Source of the DNA: Heterotrichella gracilis
Lineage: Eukaryota > Sar > Xanthophyceae > Tribonematales > Xanthonemataceae
NCBI GenBank assembly: GCA_032358255.1
Contig: JAULBX010029335.1
Location: 1-22,227, forward strand
Length of the DNA stretch: 22,227 bases
Direction of reading: 5' to 3'
The notes below the pieces were generated by a model. That model was not told where the DNA came from. It was given only the letters and a program-made list of their open reading frames with translations, and did not search any database. How positions within the stretch are numbered: position 1 is the first letter of the stretch; the number at the start of each line of letters is the position of its first letter. Below are positions 1 to 9,112 of this stretch, in pieces. Both the position numbers and the translations under genes were made by a program.

Positions 1-21
1 GGGGGGGGGACGGGGGGGGGG
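1..21. repeat. G homopolymer at window edge
   Basis: The first 21 bases are G except for one AC dinucleotide. This may be a real G-tract or low-quality sequence beside an assembly gap. It falls in what would be an intron of the first gene, so it does not affect the coding model. Confidence 0.8.
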
Positions 22-236
22 TTGTACAAAATGAATGCCGTTCATTTATGTGGCCATTTAGCACTACAGCCCGAGCAGAGTACAACTACTTTGAAACACA
101 TACCCTGCATCGTTGGTTCCAAACAGGCGTTCCAGCAGTATGCAGCCAGAGAGCAGCCACCCTGCATGATTACAAGTATGGGAACCATGCACCCAGGGTG
201 TGCAGCCACGTAACAGCATGTTCCATGTGGTTGCAG

Positions 237-1319
237 GCGGTGGAGTGGCTGCGCTCCCACGATGACGAGGCACGGAACATGGCCCTGGCTGCGGGCCACC
301 TGGCGTCCACGCAGTTCACCCGTGCCCACCGCATGTGCTACCTGCACACGCTGCTCACAGAGGTGCACAGGCACACAAGGTGGGGGAACATGCCCTGGGG
401 CGGCGCTGGTGTAGCTGGAGAGAGTGGTACTTCACATGCGTTTTACTTTGTCGACAGAATGTGCGGGAAAATGGGGACATAAGAAACCTCTTTGTTCTGG
501 CATTATAATACGATAATTATTGGCATTGTACCAAAGTTGACATTGCTACTTGTCAGCGTTGTACCAAAGTTGATGGTGCCATTAATCAGCGTTGGCATCA
601 AGCGGATAGGCAGCACCCAGGCTGGTAAGTCTGATGTGCAATGCGCAATGCACCGCGCAGTAGATATATACATGATTTACTCTAAATCCAATGCCATACT
701 AAAATTCCCTGCCATTTTTATCTAATTACCTTCCCTCCCCTCCACAAGGTACACCCCCTCCTGTGCCAACCGCAAGATGTGCATACCCCTTGTGGAGGCA
801 CTCAAATTCCTGGGAGCCAACTCTGAGATCGACTGCATTGCACCGGACATGCGGGAGACGCTTAACCAAACCCACATCGAGCCGCGCTCGCACTTTAAAG
901 TGCGTGGTCTCAGCCTGGAGGCGTTGGCAGACAGCCGGCAGGAGTGTTATGGTTGGACGTACGAGGATGAGGATGAGCGGGAGAGGTGTGGGGTGATGCC
1001 CCCCCGTGATCTGGTGATATCGCACGCCCCATGGTACTGGTGGTGGGTGGTGGGGTGGCCGGGAGACGGGTGGGCCCAGCTGTGGGAGGACATTGAGCAA
1101 CCAGGGGTTTGGCAGCCGCTGGCGTGGGTGGCGGTGGCGGTAGCGGTGGCGGTGGCGGTGGGGATCGGTGCAGTGGTATGGGTGGTGGGGCAGCGGCGGG
1201 GTGGGGCGGCGCATGCACGTGGGGGTGGGCGCTTCGCAGGGCTGGGAGCTCCGCTGCTGGTTGGTACACCCCAAGGGCGGAAGCTGCCGTGGATGGGGTC
1301 CAAACCTAGCCAGGCATAG
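237..1319 (+). CDS. GT90-like (CAP10/POGLUT-type) glycosyltransferase, 3' part, with C-terminal membrane anchor
   Basis: Two exons are visible. Exon A runs from about 237 (after TTGCAG) to 379. Exon B runs from 749 (after CCACAAG) to the TAG at 1317-1319. The donor at 380-381 leaves two bases, and exon B supplies the third, so the frame is kept (phase 2). Exon A encodes VEWLRSHDDEARNMA and, shortly after, MCYLHTLLTEVHR. This matches the C-terminal helix region typical of GT90 family O-glycosyltransferases, which use nucleotide sugars in the secretory pathway. The catalytic region and start codon lie beyond the left edge. After the GT90-like part come a Trp-rich stretch (PWYWWWVVGW) and an Ala-Val hydrophobic helix at 1122-1187 followed by QRR, so a C-terminal membrane anchor is predicted. 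The family assignment rests on a short C-terminal piece and is moderate. The exon B tail has no recognised domain. Confidence 0.6.
526..591 (+). repeat. 33-nt tandem duplication in an intron
   Basis: Two adjacent 33-base units (526-558 and 559-591) both start TTGTACCAAAGTTGA and end TCAGCG, with a diverged middle. They lie in the 380-748 intron of the GT90-like gene. Confidence 0.8.
1122..1187 (+). repeat. GCGGTG microsatellite encoding a transmembrane helix
   Basis: Repeated GCG GTG codons give an alternating Ala-Val run, continued by GIGAVVWVVG, about 20 hydrophobic residues in all and followed by basic residues. It lies in exon B of the GT90-like gene. Because each hexamer is two codons, repeat slippage would lengthen or shorten the helix without shifting the frame. 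Confidence 0.75.
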
Positions 1320-1840
1320 GTGTGTGCCAAAGGACTGAGAGTGGGTGCATAAATGTCATACTTTGCGCCACTGTTCGCACATGCATGAGAGACCTCTTTG
1401 CTTCATGATGTTTTCTTTGTGATTGTTATAAAACCATATATAGTAATATAATCGATTGATCGCGGTGTGAATAATTATTACAGATGCAGTACTCCTAAGT
1501 AATATTCAATAGTACTTCGTCTTACTGAACTTACAGCACTTGCATAGAGGACATCAGTGATGTACTGCATTGTGGCATAAAAAGTATTGCATCCATGGAT
1601 CCATGACTCAAGTCCATGGAGGCCTATGTCCAAACTTGCCTAGGCAAGAAAAAAAGGTGTGAGTTGTAAAGATTTACAGGAATAGCCCCATGGGATCTGC
1701 AGAAATGGATTTTCCCATCTTCATCGGCATCATGATGACTCATCAGTGATGAAAACGTCCCGCAGCCCAGCATCAGCGCATAACATGATTGTGATGAATA
1801 CAACTCACAGAGCCAAAGAGAATTGTCAACATCTTAGTCG
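1320..1840. other. Convergent intergenic region
   Basis: This is the gap between the GT90-like gene (+) and the DUF1824-like gene (-). It is AT-richer than the flanking genes. Apart from the TGTAA candidate I see no reading frame or RNA gene in it. It should hold the 3' UTRs of both genes. Confidence 0.6.
1665..1669 (+). terminator. Candidate TGTAA polyadenylation signal of the GT90-like gene
   Basis: TGTAA, the usual polyadenylation signal in chlorophycean algae, occurs about 350 bases after the stop codon at 1319. The call rests on motif and position only. Confidence 0.4.
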
Positions 1841-1846
1841 TTGACT

Positions 1847-1864
1847 TTACAGCAAGACTTTACA
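1847..1864 (-). terminator. Two TGTAA polyadenylation signals of the DUF1824-like gene
   Basis: TTACA occurs at 1847-1851 and 1860-1864 on the + strand, which reads TGTAA on the - strand. They lie about 40 and 55 bases downstream of the stop codon at 1902-1904, a good position for chlorophyte poly(A) signals. They support the 3' end and strand of that gene. Confidence 0.55.
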
Positions 1865-1901
1865 TCCAGCCCACCACCTGCTTGCACCACGCCACCGCTC
1901 C

Positions 1902-3752
1902 TCACAGCCCCACCTCAGGCTTTGCCATGTCCTCGTCAAACAGCCCCAGGGGGAGGTGCCCCACCTGGTCCTGCCCAAGCTGCACAAGCACCCCACGGTC
2001 CCTCCCCTCGTACCGCGTCACGTATGCCTCCCCTGCACCCGCGTTGTACTTAAGGTACACGGGCCCAGAAATTGAGGCGGCGGAGGATACGCCTGCCACC
2101 TGGCAGCAGAATGGGGAAGGTGGTGAGGGGATACAGGGAATTATAACTGAAGGGGTAGCCAGTTGGCTGGATTACTGAGAAGCATTGGCCGGTGACAGCC
2201 GTTAGCGAAACAACCGGGTGAACCACAGGCGTCTGGGCAGGCTAGGCGCAAGGCGGATTATGAGTCTAAGCGGTGCAAGGTGCGGGGGGGCAGCAGAAGA
2301 CTGGCCGTATGCATGGGATGGCTATCATGCAACACATGCCTGCCAATATTGACACTGCCTGGTACTCTGCAACCATGGCCTGTGGCATTTTCTTTGCCAC
2401 CGTACTCATTTGAGACATGACAGCGAGACATGGGACCCCAATTATGATGCGGCCAGCCATATGCATGGGCTCTACACCACTTGCATCGATCTCCTTTTAA
2501 GGAAATTTAGCGGGTGTTGTTATGCACGCCATTGACCGCTGGATGGTTCCTGCAGCATGCCTTACCTTTGACTCCGGCAGCACCATTGCCAGCCCAAATG
2601 CATCCACGTAGTCCCTGCATGCGCGCATGGCGTAGCGCACATTGCCAGCCACCACACCCAGCAGCAGACGGGGAGGGACGGCCTGCGGGTCCCACCCACC
2701 GGACGCAAGGGGGTTGCGGTAGGCCACCTGGGCAGAGGAGGGAGCGCAATGTTTGAGTGTGTACAGAGTGGGGGCTGGGTGTAGGGTTGCGGGTGCGGTA
2801 AGCCACCTGGGTACGTACTGAGCGCGGTAATTGATGGGATTTATGGTGAATGATGAGATGAGATGGTGCGCTTTTGGGCACAGGGAGTGCATGGGTGTGC
2901 AGGCCCTGCTGGTTTCTTGCATGGTACATGTTGGCTGGGAAACTGTGGACTTCAACTTGGATGCCATGACAATCTCGTATTATCCAGAGGTTGCCAGTTG
3001 TTGCTTTTGAAGCAGTGGGTGGTAGGCGCGTGCAGCAGGGGCGTTGTTGACTTACCAGCAGCTGTTCCCTCAGCTGCTCCCTCTTTTCCCGTGTGTCAAT
3101 CAGCGCCTGGTGTGTGCCGCGCGCCTCCGCTCGGGTGAAGGTGCCCAGCGCCTGCCAGGCCTCCGCCACCTGGTCAGGGGGTGGAGGGCTGCCGCTGGTG
3201 CTGGGGTCGCTGGGGCTGGTGGCGGTGGTGCAGCGTGTGATAGTCCCTACTTAAGTTCAGAAAGTACTCAGTACAAGGGGGTGGTGCAGCGGGTGACACT
3301 CTCTACATGGATGGTGTACCAGCAGGTTCTCGTTGCAAAGAGTGGCATGGAGGTCCCAGGTTGGAGCTAGGGTTACAGGTTGCTCGTGCTCGCACACTGC
3401 CGTCATGTCCAGTGTCCAACCCATGAATAGTTGGTGGTGCGTTATGTGTCACTACGTGAAGCAAGGTGACCAAAGCGATACAATCAGAGATAAAGTAGGG
3501 AGTGTAGTTCCCTGCTCTACCTGTGTGCCGCCTGGGTTTGTGAGTGGAGCGTGGAGCGAGCGCCCAGCCGATGGATAGGGTTTGACTGAGACGTGGCCCG
3601 AGTGGACGGTGCCTGTTTGGCTCAAGTGCTCTCCTAGAAGGAGTTGCCTGCTGGCTTCTGAGATGCAGGCAGGCGGTGTGCCCAGCCAGGGAGTCTCCTA
3701 TTGCTGGCTGTACCAAGCGTGCCGTGCTACACCCAACTGCATGCCACCCCAT
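1902..3752 (-). CDS. DUF1824-like protein, probably plastid-targeted
   Basis: The - strand model has four exons: 3752-3521, about 3246-3056, 2727-2566 and 2099-1902 (stop included), giving about 260 residues. The last two junctions are phase 0 with clean sites (CTG|GTAAG, CCCAG|GTG, AAG|GTAAGG, GCCAG|GTG). The protein contains EKREQLREQLL, then LLLGVVAGNVRYAMRACRDY, then GPVYLKYNAG, YEGRDRGVLV and GHLPLGLFDE. This order matches my memory of DUF1824 proteins of cyanobacteria and photosynthetic eukaryotes, including the GPVYIKFN, YEGEHRGVLV and YGHLPLDLF regions. The function is unknown. The first exon is a proposal: its ATG at 3752 has a good context (AGCCATGG), its Arg/Ser/His-rich product suits a transit peptide, and its phase-1 donor (CACAG|GTAGAG) fits the two bases at 3246. 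The acceptor at 3247-3248 is weak. An in-frame stop at 3253-3251 prevents exon 2 from extending further upstream. Confidence 0.6.
2717..2811. repeat. Exon-edge echo in a DUF1824-like gene intron
   Basis: The exon edge at 2717-2733 (GCGGTAGGCCACCTGGG on the + strand, holding the acceptor and first codons of exon 3) recurs at 2795-2811 with one change in 17. The second copy lies inside the intron, beside a CCCTAC-like motif at 2781-2788. Confidence 0.7.
3227..3306. repeat. Duplicated 26-nt segment at the proposed 5' edge of DUF1824-like exon 2
   Basis: GTGGTGCAGCG followed by T or G, then GTGA and a diverged end in CTAC, occurs at about 3227-3252 and again at about 3281-3306 on the + strand. 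The first copy covers the proposed start of exon 2 near 3246 and the second lies just upstream in transcript direction. Confidence 0.65.
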
Positions 3753-4514
3753 GGCTGAAAATGTCACAATAGCTGCTGTACCACACCGTGACCTGTACAC
3801 CAAGTTTGCAGGTGCGCTAGCTCGGTCAAAGGTGCCAGAGCCAGAGGTTACCAAGTGCCCCTGCCCACTGCAGAAGGTGCTGTACTAGGTATCTTTCCTC
3901 GTTGGTGTTGTACTAGAGATACACGAGGTTTATATTGTATAAGAAGTTAGGTGCGTTTGCTTGGTGGGGAGCAAGTAGGATTCTTGTCAAGTACACAATT
4001 GTGATGGGCCTAAAGCATAGACGGGCCCTAATGCATGCATGCAAACGACACAGCTGCAAATTGCTTCAGGAACTGAAATTTGTCCTTCGACGGGTACGGG
4101 CCAAACAGTTGCGTTAACCAACAAGGAAAACAGGTGTTGGGTTGGGTTGATCTATTATAAAGTATTTGGATTTTGAAGCTTCATGCAAAATTGACGTGGA
4201 CCAGAACAGGCAGTAGTGCAGGACAAGGAACTCTACATAATAAGCAATCCCGTACAACGAGACGTTGTAGTTGTTGATGTCAACAGTTTCAAACTGAGTT
4301 GGCTTGAGTAGTGCACCAGCTGACATGCATCTTGTCGAAACTGTTGGCCAAAATTCCGTTGCTTTCGTGTCAACGCCTTGTGACTGTAGTAGTGAGGACC
4401 TGCCTTTGTTTCTATGCATCCTGCCATCGTAACCGTTGGAAAATGAAGTGACTGTTGGTGTTCAGCTGAATTGCTTTAAGCCTACAGACTGCTGGTCCAT
4501 TCGGGTTCCCAAAG
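3753..4514. promoter_or_regulatory. Divergent intergenic region between the DUF1824-like and prolyl hydroxylase genes
   Basis: About 760 bases separate the two proposed start codons, which point away from each other, so promoters and 5' UTRs of both genes should lie here. I see no convincing TATA box. Overlapping open frames of about 60-100 codons occur at 4114-4427 (-) and 3935-4117 (+), but they resemble no family I know. Confidence 0.4.
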
Positions 4515-7500
4515 ATGGGAAGCGGAGTATCCTATCCAGTGCTGCTGTGCCTCTGCGCTGCCTGTTATCTAGTTGGACGAATATCGTCGCCAACAGGAAG
4601 ATCTGACCTTTCGGTACGGTCATCTATGGTGCACCAACCACATTGCTTGGTACCTCGTGATGATCCTCCCGACACACTACCCAAGGAAAACATATGCATG
4701 CATACGCTGTTATAACTTCCGTACTGCCTCCTCGCAGGCAAAGGTTGGCAGGCGAGCGGCTGTCGAGGTTCAAACGCCGGATGACGGGCTAGCCAACCCA
4801 GGCGGTGTGGGGGTGCGTACCCACTCCCTGCCTCCCCAGTTGCACCCAACTGCACAACCCTGCACCCCAGCTCCTGTTGTTTTGCAGCAGCTGGGCAGCG
4901 TCAACCCCTTCTGTGTTCTCACCCGACTGTTCCCAGTGAGGGAGCACGCTGCCGGCAATCGTCGGCACACACTCGCCCACTGCAATGCGCCCCCAACCCC
5001 CAACCTCCCTGCGCCACCGCACTTTCCAGCCTATACAACACCCAGCCCCCACCCTTACCCACTATCCACCCACACCCCACACACATTCTACTCTAGAGTC
5101 TCCCCCCAACCTCCAACAGTCCCACACTCCACCCCCACTCCCACCCCCCATCCCACACAGGAGGCTCTTCCCCTGCCTGCAAGCGCACCCCCCGCCAGGC
5201 GCAACTACAGCAGCTTTGAGGAGATGGCATCAGCCTCGGGCATGCTTGACGACCGGCCTCTGGTCACGCCTGGGGAGAGCGGGTACAATTTCTACGTGGT
5301 GCAGCCCTTCCAGATGCTGAGCTGGTACCCTAGGTAAGCATTGTTGTCAAGCTGGATATGTATCACAGGGTAATGGTGCACAGGCTCCAACCAAGGGGAA
5401 ATTGCTCAGAGCAGGTGAAACGTTGGTGGCCGCGACGGGTGGGGCAAGGTGTGAGGGGCGGGATTGGGGAAGGGGCCCAGATGGTGGAGTGTGTAGAGTG
5501 TGTGTGGTGCCTGTGCGGCATGGGTGATGCAATGTCGCAGCTTAAAAGAGGGTGTTCCCAGCACAACACCTTACGCTGCACCTGGATGTGCGCCACAACC
5601 CTCTCTCCCACACACATACATCACGGCCACTCACCACCCCCTAGGACCCACTCCCCTTCTTCCCACGCAGGATCTACGTGCTCCCCCGCTTCCTGGACCA
5701 GGCGCGCGCTGACCACGTGATTGATCTGGCCTCGCGGCGCCTGGTGAAGAGCGGGGTGGCGCTGCGCAAGGGGGACACGTTCGACGGAACGAAGTAAGGA
5801 GCAGCTTTAGCTTCATATTTATACGGTATCCATTTTCAGGCAAAGAAAGGGGGATATAAAAAAATGATATTTTGACATATCAAAGGAACTTGTAAAACTT
5901 GGCTGCTGCTTGTTTTTCAGTGTTTTGGCGGGTGTTGCGCTGTATGCACGGGGTATGCATCTGATGGGATATAGTATGGGATTGGGGGTGGGGGGCCGGC
6001 CTGCATGCAGTCGATCCAGGCCAGGTATTGCCCTGCATGGCTGCTTGATCATGGCATGGTGTGGCGGGGCAGCATGCAGGGCGGGAGGCACAGGGGGGAC
6101 TGCTTAGGAGGGCAGGGCTGTGTGCACTGGGCCGTAGAACTACGACGGCGCTGCACCTCTGGGCTGCTGGGTAGGGCAGTGGCATGCACACATTGCTTGA
6201 CCACAGTGCAATAGTTGCTGTTCACTTGGGAGAGAGAGTAATGTTGCCCGCATCCCCTCGTGCAGGGATGTGCGCACCAGCAGCGGCACCTTTCTTGCTC
6301 GCGATGAAGATTCGGATGGGGTGCTGGCATGGATAGAGGACAAGATCGCGCAGATTGTGGGCATACCCGCGCATCACGGGGAGGTGAGTGGGTGGGTAGG
6401 GGTTTAAGTTTTTTGGAAGCTGCATACCTGTGCACCTTGTTGTTGGGGTGTGGTGAGTACTGGTGCACGATGAGCAGGAGGGGTGTGTAGGTGTGGGTGA
6501 GCGTGTAGGGGGTGAGTGGTGGCGCCTCAGCTGCTGCTGGCTGCTGGTTGCACTCTGTGGCTTCCGCAAGCAATATTCCCATGTCTTGCCTCCCTTGCAT
6601 GCACACCCACCCGCCCTGCAGGCCTTCAACGTGCTACGCTACGACCTTGGCCAGCACTATGAGAGCCACTACGACGTGTTTGACCCAGAGTCATACGGGC
6701 CGCAGCCAAGCCAGAGGGTAAGGGAGGTGGATGAAGGGGGTATGCATGGGGGGAAGGGCAGGCATATGTGGGATTCACTGCAGATTCTAATCGCTATTTG
6801 CGCTTGATGGCATAGTGTATGTTTGTGCAAGGGCGCGCCCACTCATGCCTGTTCTTGATGTAGCCACTTGGTTGTGTGGTGCACTTTGATATCGTGGCGC
6901 GCGACCTTCATGTGGTGCATCCCATTGCAGCCATCCCTTCCATTGCTTCCAGTTTTGCATGACAGCACCACACGCGTGATTGTCGGTTGGGAGTCCCCAT
7001 TTCGTGACCCCTCACCCCACCACCATTCACCTCAGGCTGTCACCGTGCTGTTCTACCTGTCCGACGTTGAGGACGGGGGTGAGACTGTTTTCCCCCTTGA
7101 GGGCAAGCAGGGTCTGGACCGGCTGGCAACCATAGACTACAAGTCGTGCGACATGGGCATAACGGTGAGGCATGCACATGCAGATCCGCTGACATAGGGC
7201 CGCAGGCACCTGCCCCAAACCTGGCCATGTGTTGTGTTGTGCTGGTTCCCGGATAGCTCACATGCATGTCCTGCTATCCTTAAAAGGAAACAGGATGAAT
7301 TTGATGTGGCCCCCTCTTTTGCTGGCTCAAGTAATTCTCAGACCGGAATGCGCCATGCACGCACACCTGGCCATCCCAATGCATGGCATCTACATGACCC
7401 CGCACACTTCACACTTCCACCCACTCGGCATGACTATAACCATGCTGCATGCAAGTCACCAGTGTGCCCGTAACTGCATGCCACTCGCCCATGCACCCAA

Positions 7501-7672
7501 CCTGCTGCAGTACAAGCCCCGCATGGGCGACGCGGTGGTGTTTTGGAGCGTCAACCCCGATGACAGCTACAACAAGCATGCGCTGCACGGGGGCTGCCCT
7601 GTGTGGAAGGGCACAAAGTGGGTCATGACAAAGTGGATTCGGGACAAGTCGTTCTATGGCGAGAAGGACTAA
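4515..7672 (+). CDS. Prolyl 4-hydroxylase (2-oxoglutarate/Fe(II) dioxygenase), type II membrane form
   Basis: Nine exons: 4515-4613, 4738-4812, 4888-4935, 5161-5333, 5671-5793, 6266-6383, 6622-6717, 7036-7164 and 7511-7672, giving 340 residues. Every junction keeps frame. The family hydroxylates peptidyl proline, as in algal cell-wall hydroxyproline-rich glycoproteins, in the ER/Golgi. The N-terminus has a hydrophobic signal anchor (PVLLCLCAACYLVG, residues 8-21). Conserved parts are LSWYPR (127-132), DVRTSSGTFLAR from 174, GQHYESHYDVFD (222-233), LFYLSDVEDGGETVFPLEG from about 249, and LHGGCPVWKGTKW (312-324). By comparison with Chlamydomonas P4H-1, H228, D230 and H313 should bind iron and K323 should bind 2-oxoglutarate; all are present. 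The catalytic half is secure. Exons 2 and 3 (a 16-codon exon) are less sure, and the exon 2 donor could be 4807 instead of 4813. The start ATG context is AAAGATGG. Confidence 0.9.
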
Positions 7673-8559
7673 TCTCAAGGGGGAGCCCAACACAAATTGC
7701 GCATTGGGAGTGGATGTGGCGCCTGGGTGGATACAAGACAGGTGTTGTCACAGGGGGAACGAGAGAAGGGGGTGTGGTTGGGGAAGGTTGTGGCAGGCTG
7801 GCTTGGCCCGAGTCTGTTTGGTGGCCAAGCCTAGTTGATGTTGCACGATGGCTTAGCCTAGTTGGTATTGCATATATTCTGTGGGGGCAGGTGGGCAAGT
7901 GGCATGACGGCTCGCAGCCAGTTGGCTGCTCAGATGACCTGCACGCTTAGAGCATGATCATGGGCAGTGGCTGCGCTTGGATACGCCATCCAGTGTTGCA
8001 AGGAGTTTTGCTCTATGGTTTGATTTAAATGCCCGGCCAGGGGCCGCTTAGGGGATGCCGTGGGGGGCAAGCCTTGGCCACGACGGTGCCCTGCCTCCAA
8101 ATTATTTTTATCACCAAGAGAGTTGAACAAAGTTTTTGACATTCCCTATATATTCCAATTTACAGTACGTGTGTACTGCGTTGCTGCTTACTTTTGCAAT
8201 GGAGCCGTGACACTGTCATGATCAATGATAATCATAATAAATGATCCATAAAACACGCACTTTTCAACTTGAGGGGCATCAATGAATAATTCACCAACGT
8301 AACTTAAAGTTTGGGATCATGATAGATTGCATATCAGCATTGGTCCAGTAAACTCGAGTGCAGCAGTGCGCATATGATATTGTAGCTATAGCATGTGCCG
8401 TGATTGTAACTGCGGACTGCATGTTTGACCAGGAATGCCACTGAGTGCGCCAATCATTGCCAATTGTCAATGGCATGACGTGTATGGGATGGCATATATT
8501 GATATTGAATATATATAAATGATCCCTGACAAAATATAACATGACAATGTCATGATAGA
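7673..8559. other. Prolyl hydroxylase 3' UTR and intergenic sequence
   Basis: No convincing gene. It holds a short internal repeat (AGCCTAGTTG followed by ATGTTGCA or GTATTGCA) near 7830-7872. The only TGTAA on the + strand that I noticed is at 8405-8409, which would imply a 3' UTR of about 730 bases. The last 350 bases are AT-rich with TATATA runs near 8508-8518. Confidence 0.45.
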
Positions 8560-8564
8560 AAGGA

Positions 8565-8661
8565 TAAGAAAGAAGAAAGAAGAAAGAAAGGGAACACACA
8601 GAGGCGTACTACTAGTTAAGGGGCCACTTGCACCAGGGCACTACACGCTGGCAGCCAGAAC
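8565..8661 (-). mobile_element. Short retroelement-tail copy a
   Basis: Read on the - strand this runs TTCTGGCT, GTGCCCTGGTGC, GTGGCCCC, TACGCCTCTGTG and TTCCC, then a CTTT-rich tail. It is the same sequence, with changes, as the + strand copies at 8862 and 8967 and as the 3' tail of the retrotransposon fragment at 21296-21405. It contains no coding part of the element, so it is either a severely 5'-truncated copy or a SINE that shares the LINE tail. Confidence 0.75.
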
Positions 8662-8861
8662 TGGTGTCATGATATGTAATTGTTAAACAGGGTTCCAGAC
8701 ACCGTATTAAGTCTGACTCAGCTGATTTATGGGGATTAATCACAGCCGGGCTACCTGCAAGTTGCTGGACCAGTTTGAATTCATATTATGTAATACCTCT
8801 CAGACATGTACAGTAAACGTTCGAACTGAACCAGTTTTAAATCTAGTGAAATCATGCTGGG

Positions 8862-8966
8862 TCAATCCTTGACCAGCCGTTCTGGCTGGTGTGGTGCCCT
8901 GGTGCGAGCCAGTGGCCTCCTAACTACGCCTCTGTGCGTTCCCTTTCTTTCTTTCTTTCTTTCTTC
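8862..8966 (+). mobile_element. Short retroelement-tail copy b
   Basis: GCCGTTCTGGCTGGTGTGG, then CCCTGGTGCGAGCCAGTGG, ACGCCTCTGTGCGTTCCC and a tail of about six CTTT units. The 5' end can form a hairpin (ACCAGCC-GTTCT-GGCTGGT). The internal GGTGCGAGCC resembles a tRNA B box, but the spacing from a possible A box is too short for me to call it tRNA-derived. Confidence 0.8.
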
Positions 8967-9055
8967 TTCTGGTGTGGTGCCCTAGTGCGAGCCAGTGGCC
9001 CCCAAATTACGCCTCTGTGCGATCCCTTTCTTTCTTCCCTTCTTTATTTCTTTCA
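8967..9055 (+). mobile_element. Short retroelement-tail copy c, abutting copy b
   Basis: It repeats copy b directly after its CTTT tail: TTCTGGTGTGGTGCCC, GTGCGAGCCAGTGGCCCCC, ACGCCTCTGTGCGATCCC and a CTTT-rich tail. The head-to-tail order suggests tandem duplication, or insertion of a second copy into the tail of the first. It ends about 60 bases from the stop codon of the coiled-coil gene on the - strand and may form part of its 3' UTR. Confidence 0.75.
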
Positions 9056-9112
9056 AACTCCGCCGCAATGAAATGGTTCGCCGCAAGGACCCAGTCTGGT
9101 GCATTCCTTGTT

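Noticed and set aside
22-236. Open frame continuing upstream of the first GT90-like exon
   Set aside because: A clear acceptor (TTGCAG) precedes the conserved VEWLRSHDDEAR segment and the upstream residues do not fit the family, so this is treated as intron.
3303-3520. Continuation of the proposed DUF1824-like first exon as one long open frame
   Set aside because: The open frame runs to 3303, but a good donor at 3520 whose phase fits the next exon makes the shorter exon more likely.
4114-4427. Two overlapping - strand open frames upstream of the prolyl hydroxylase
   Set aside because: They show no similarity to known families, no splice link to the DUF1824-like exons and a base composition like the surrounding intergenic DNA.
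8881-8912. tRNA-like A and B boxes in the short repeat
   Set aside because: TGGCTGGTGTGG and GGTGCGAGCC resemble the boxes, but the gap is far shorter than in tRNAs, so I do not call a tRNA-derived SINE.
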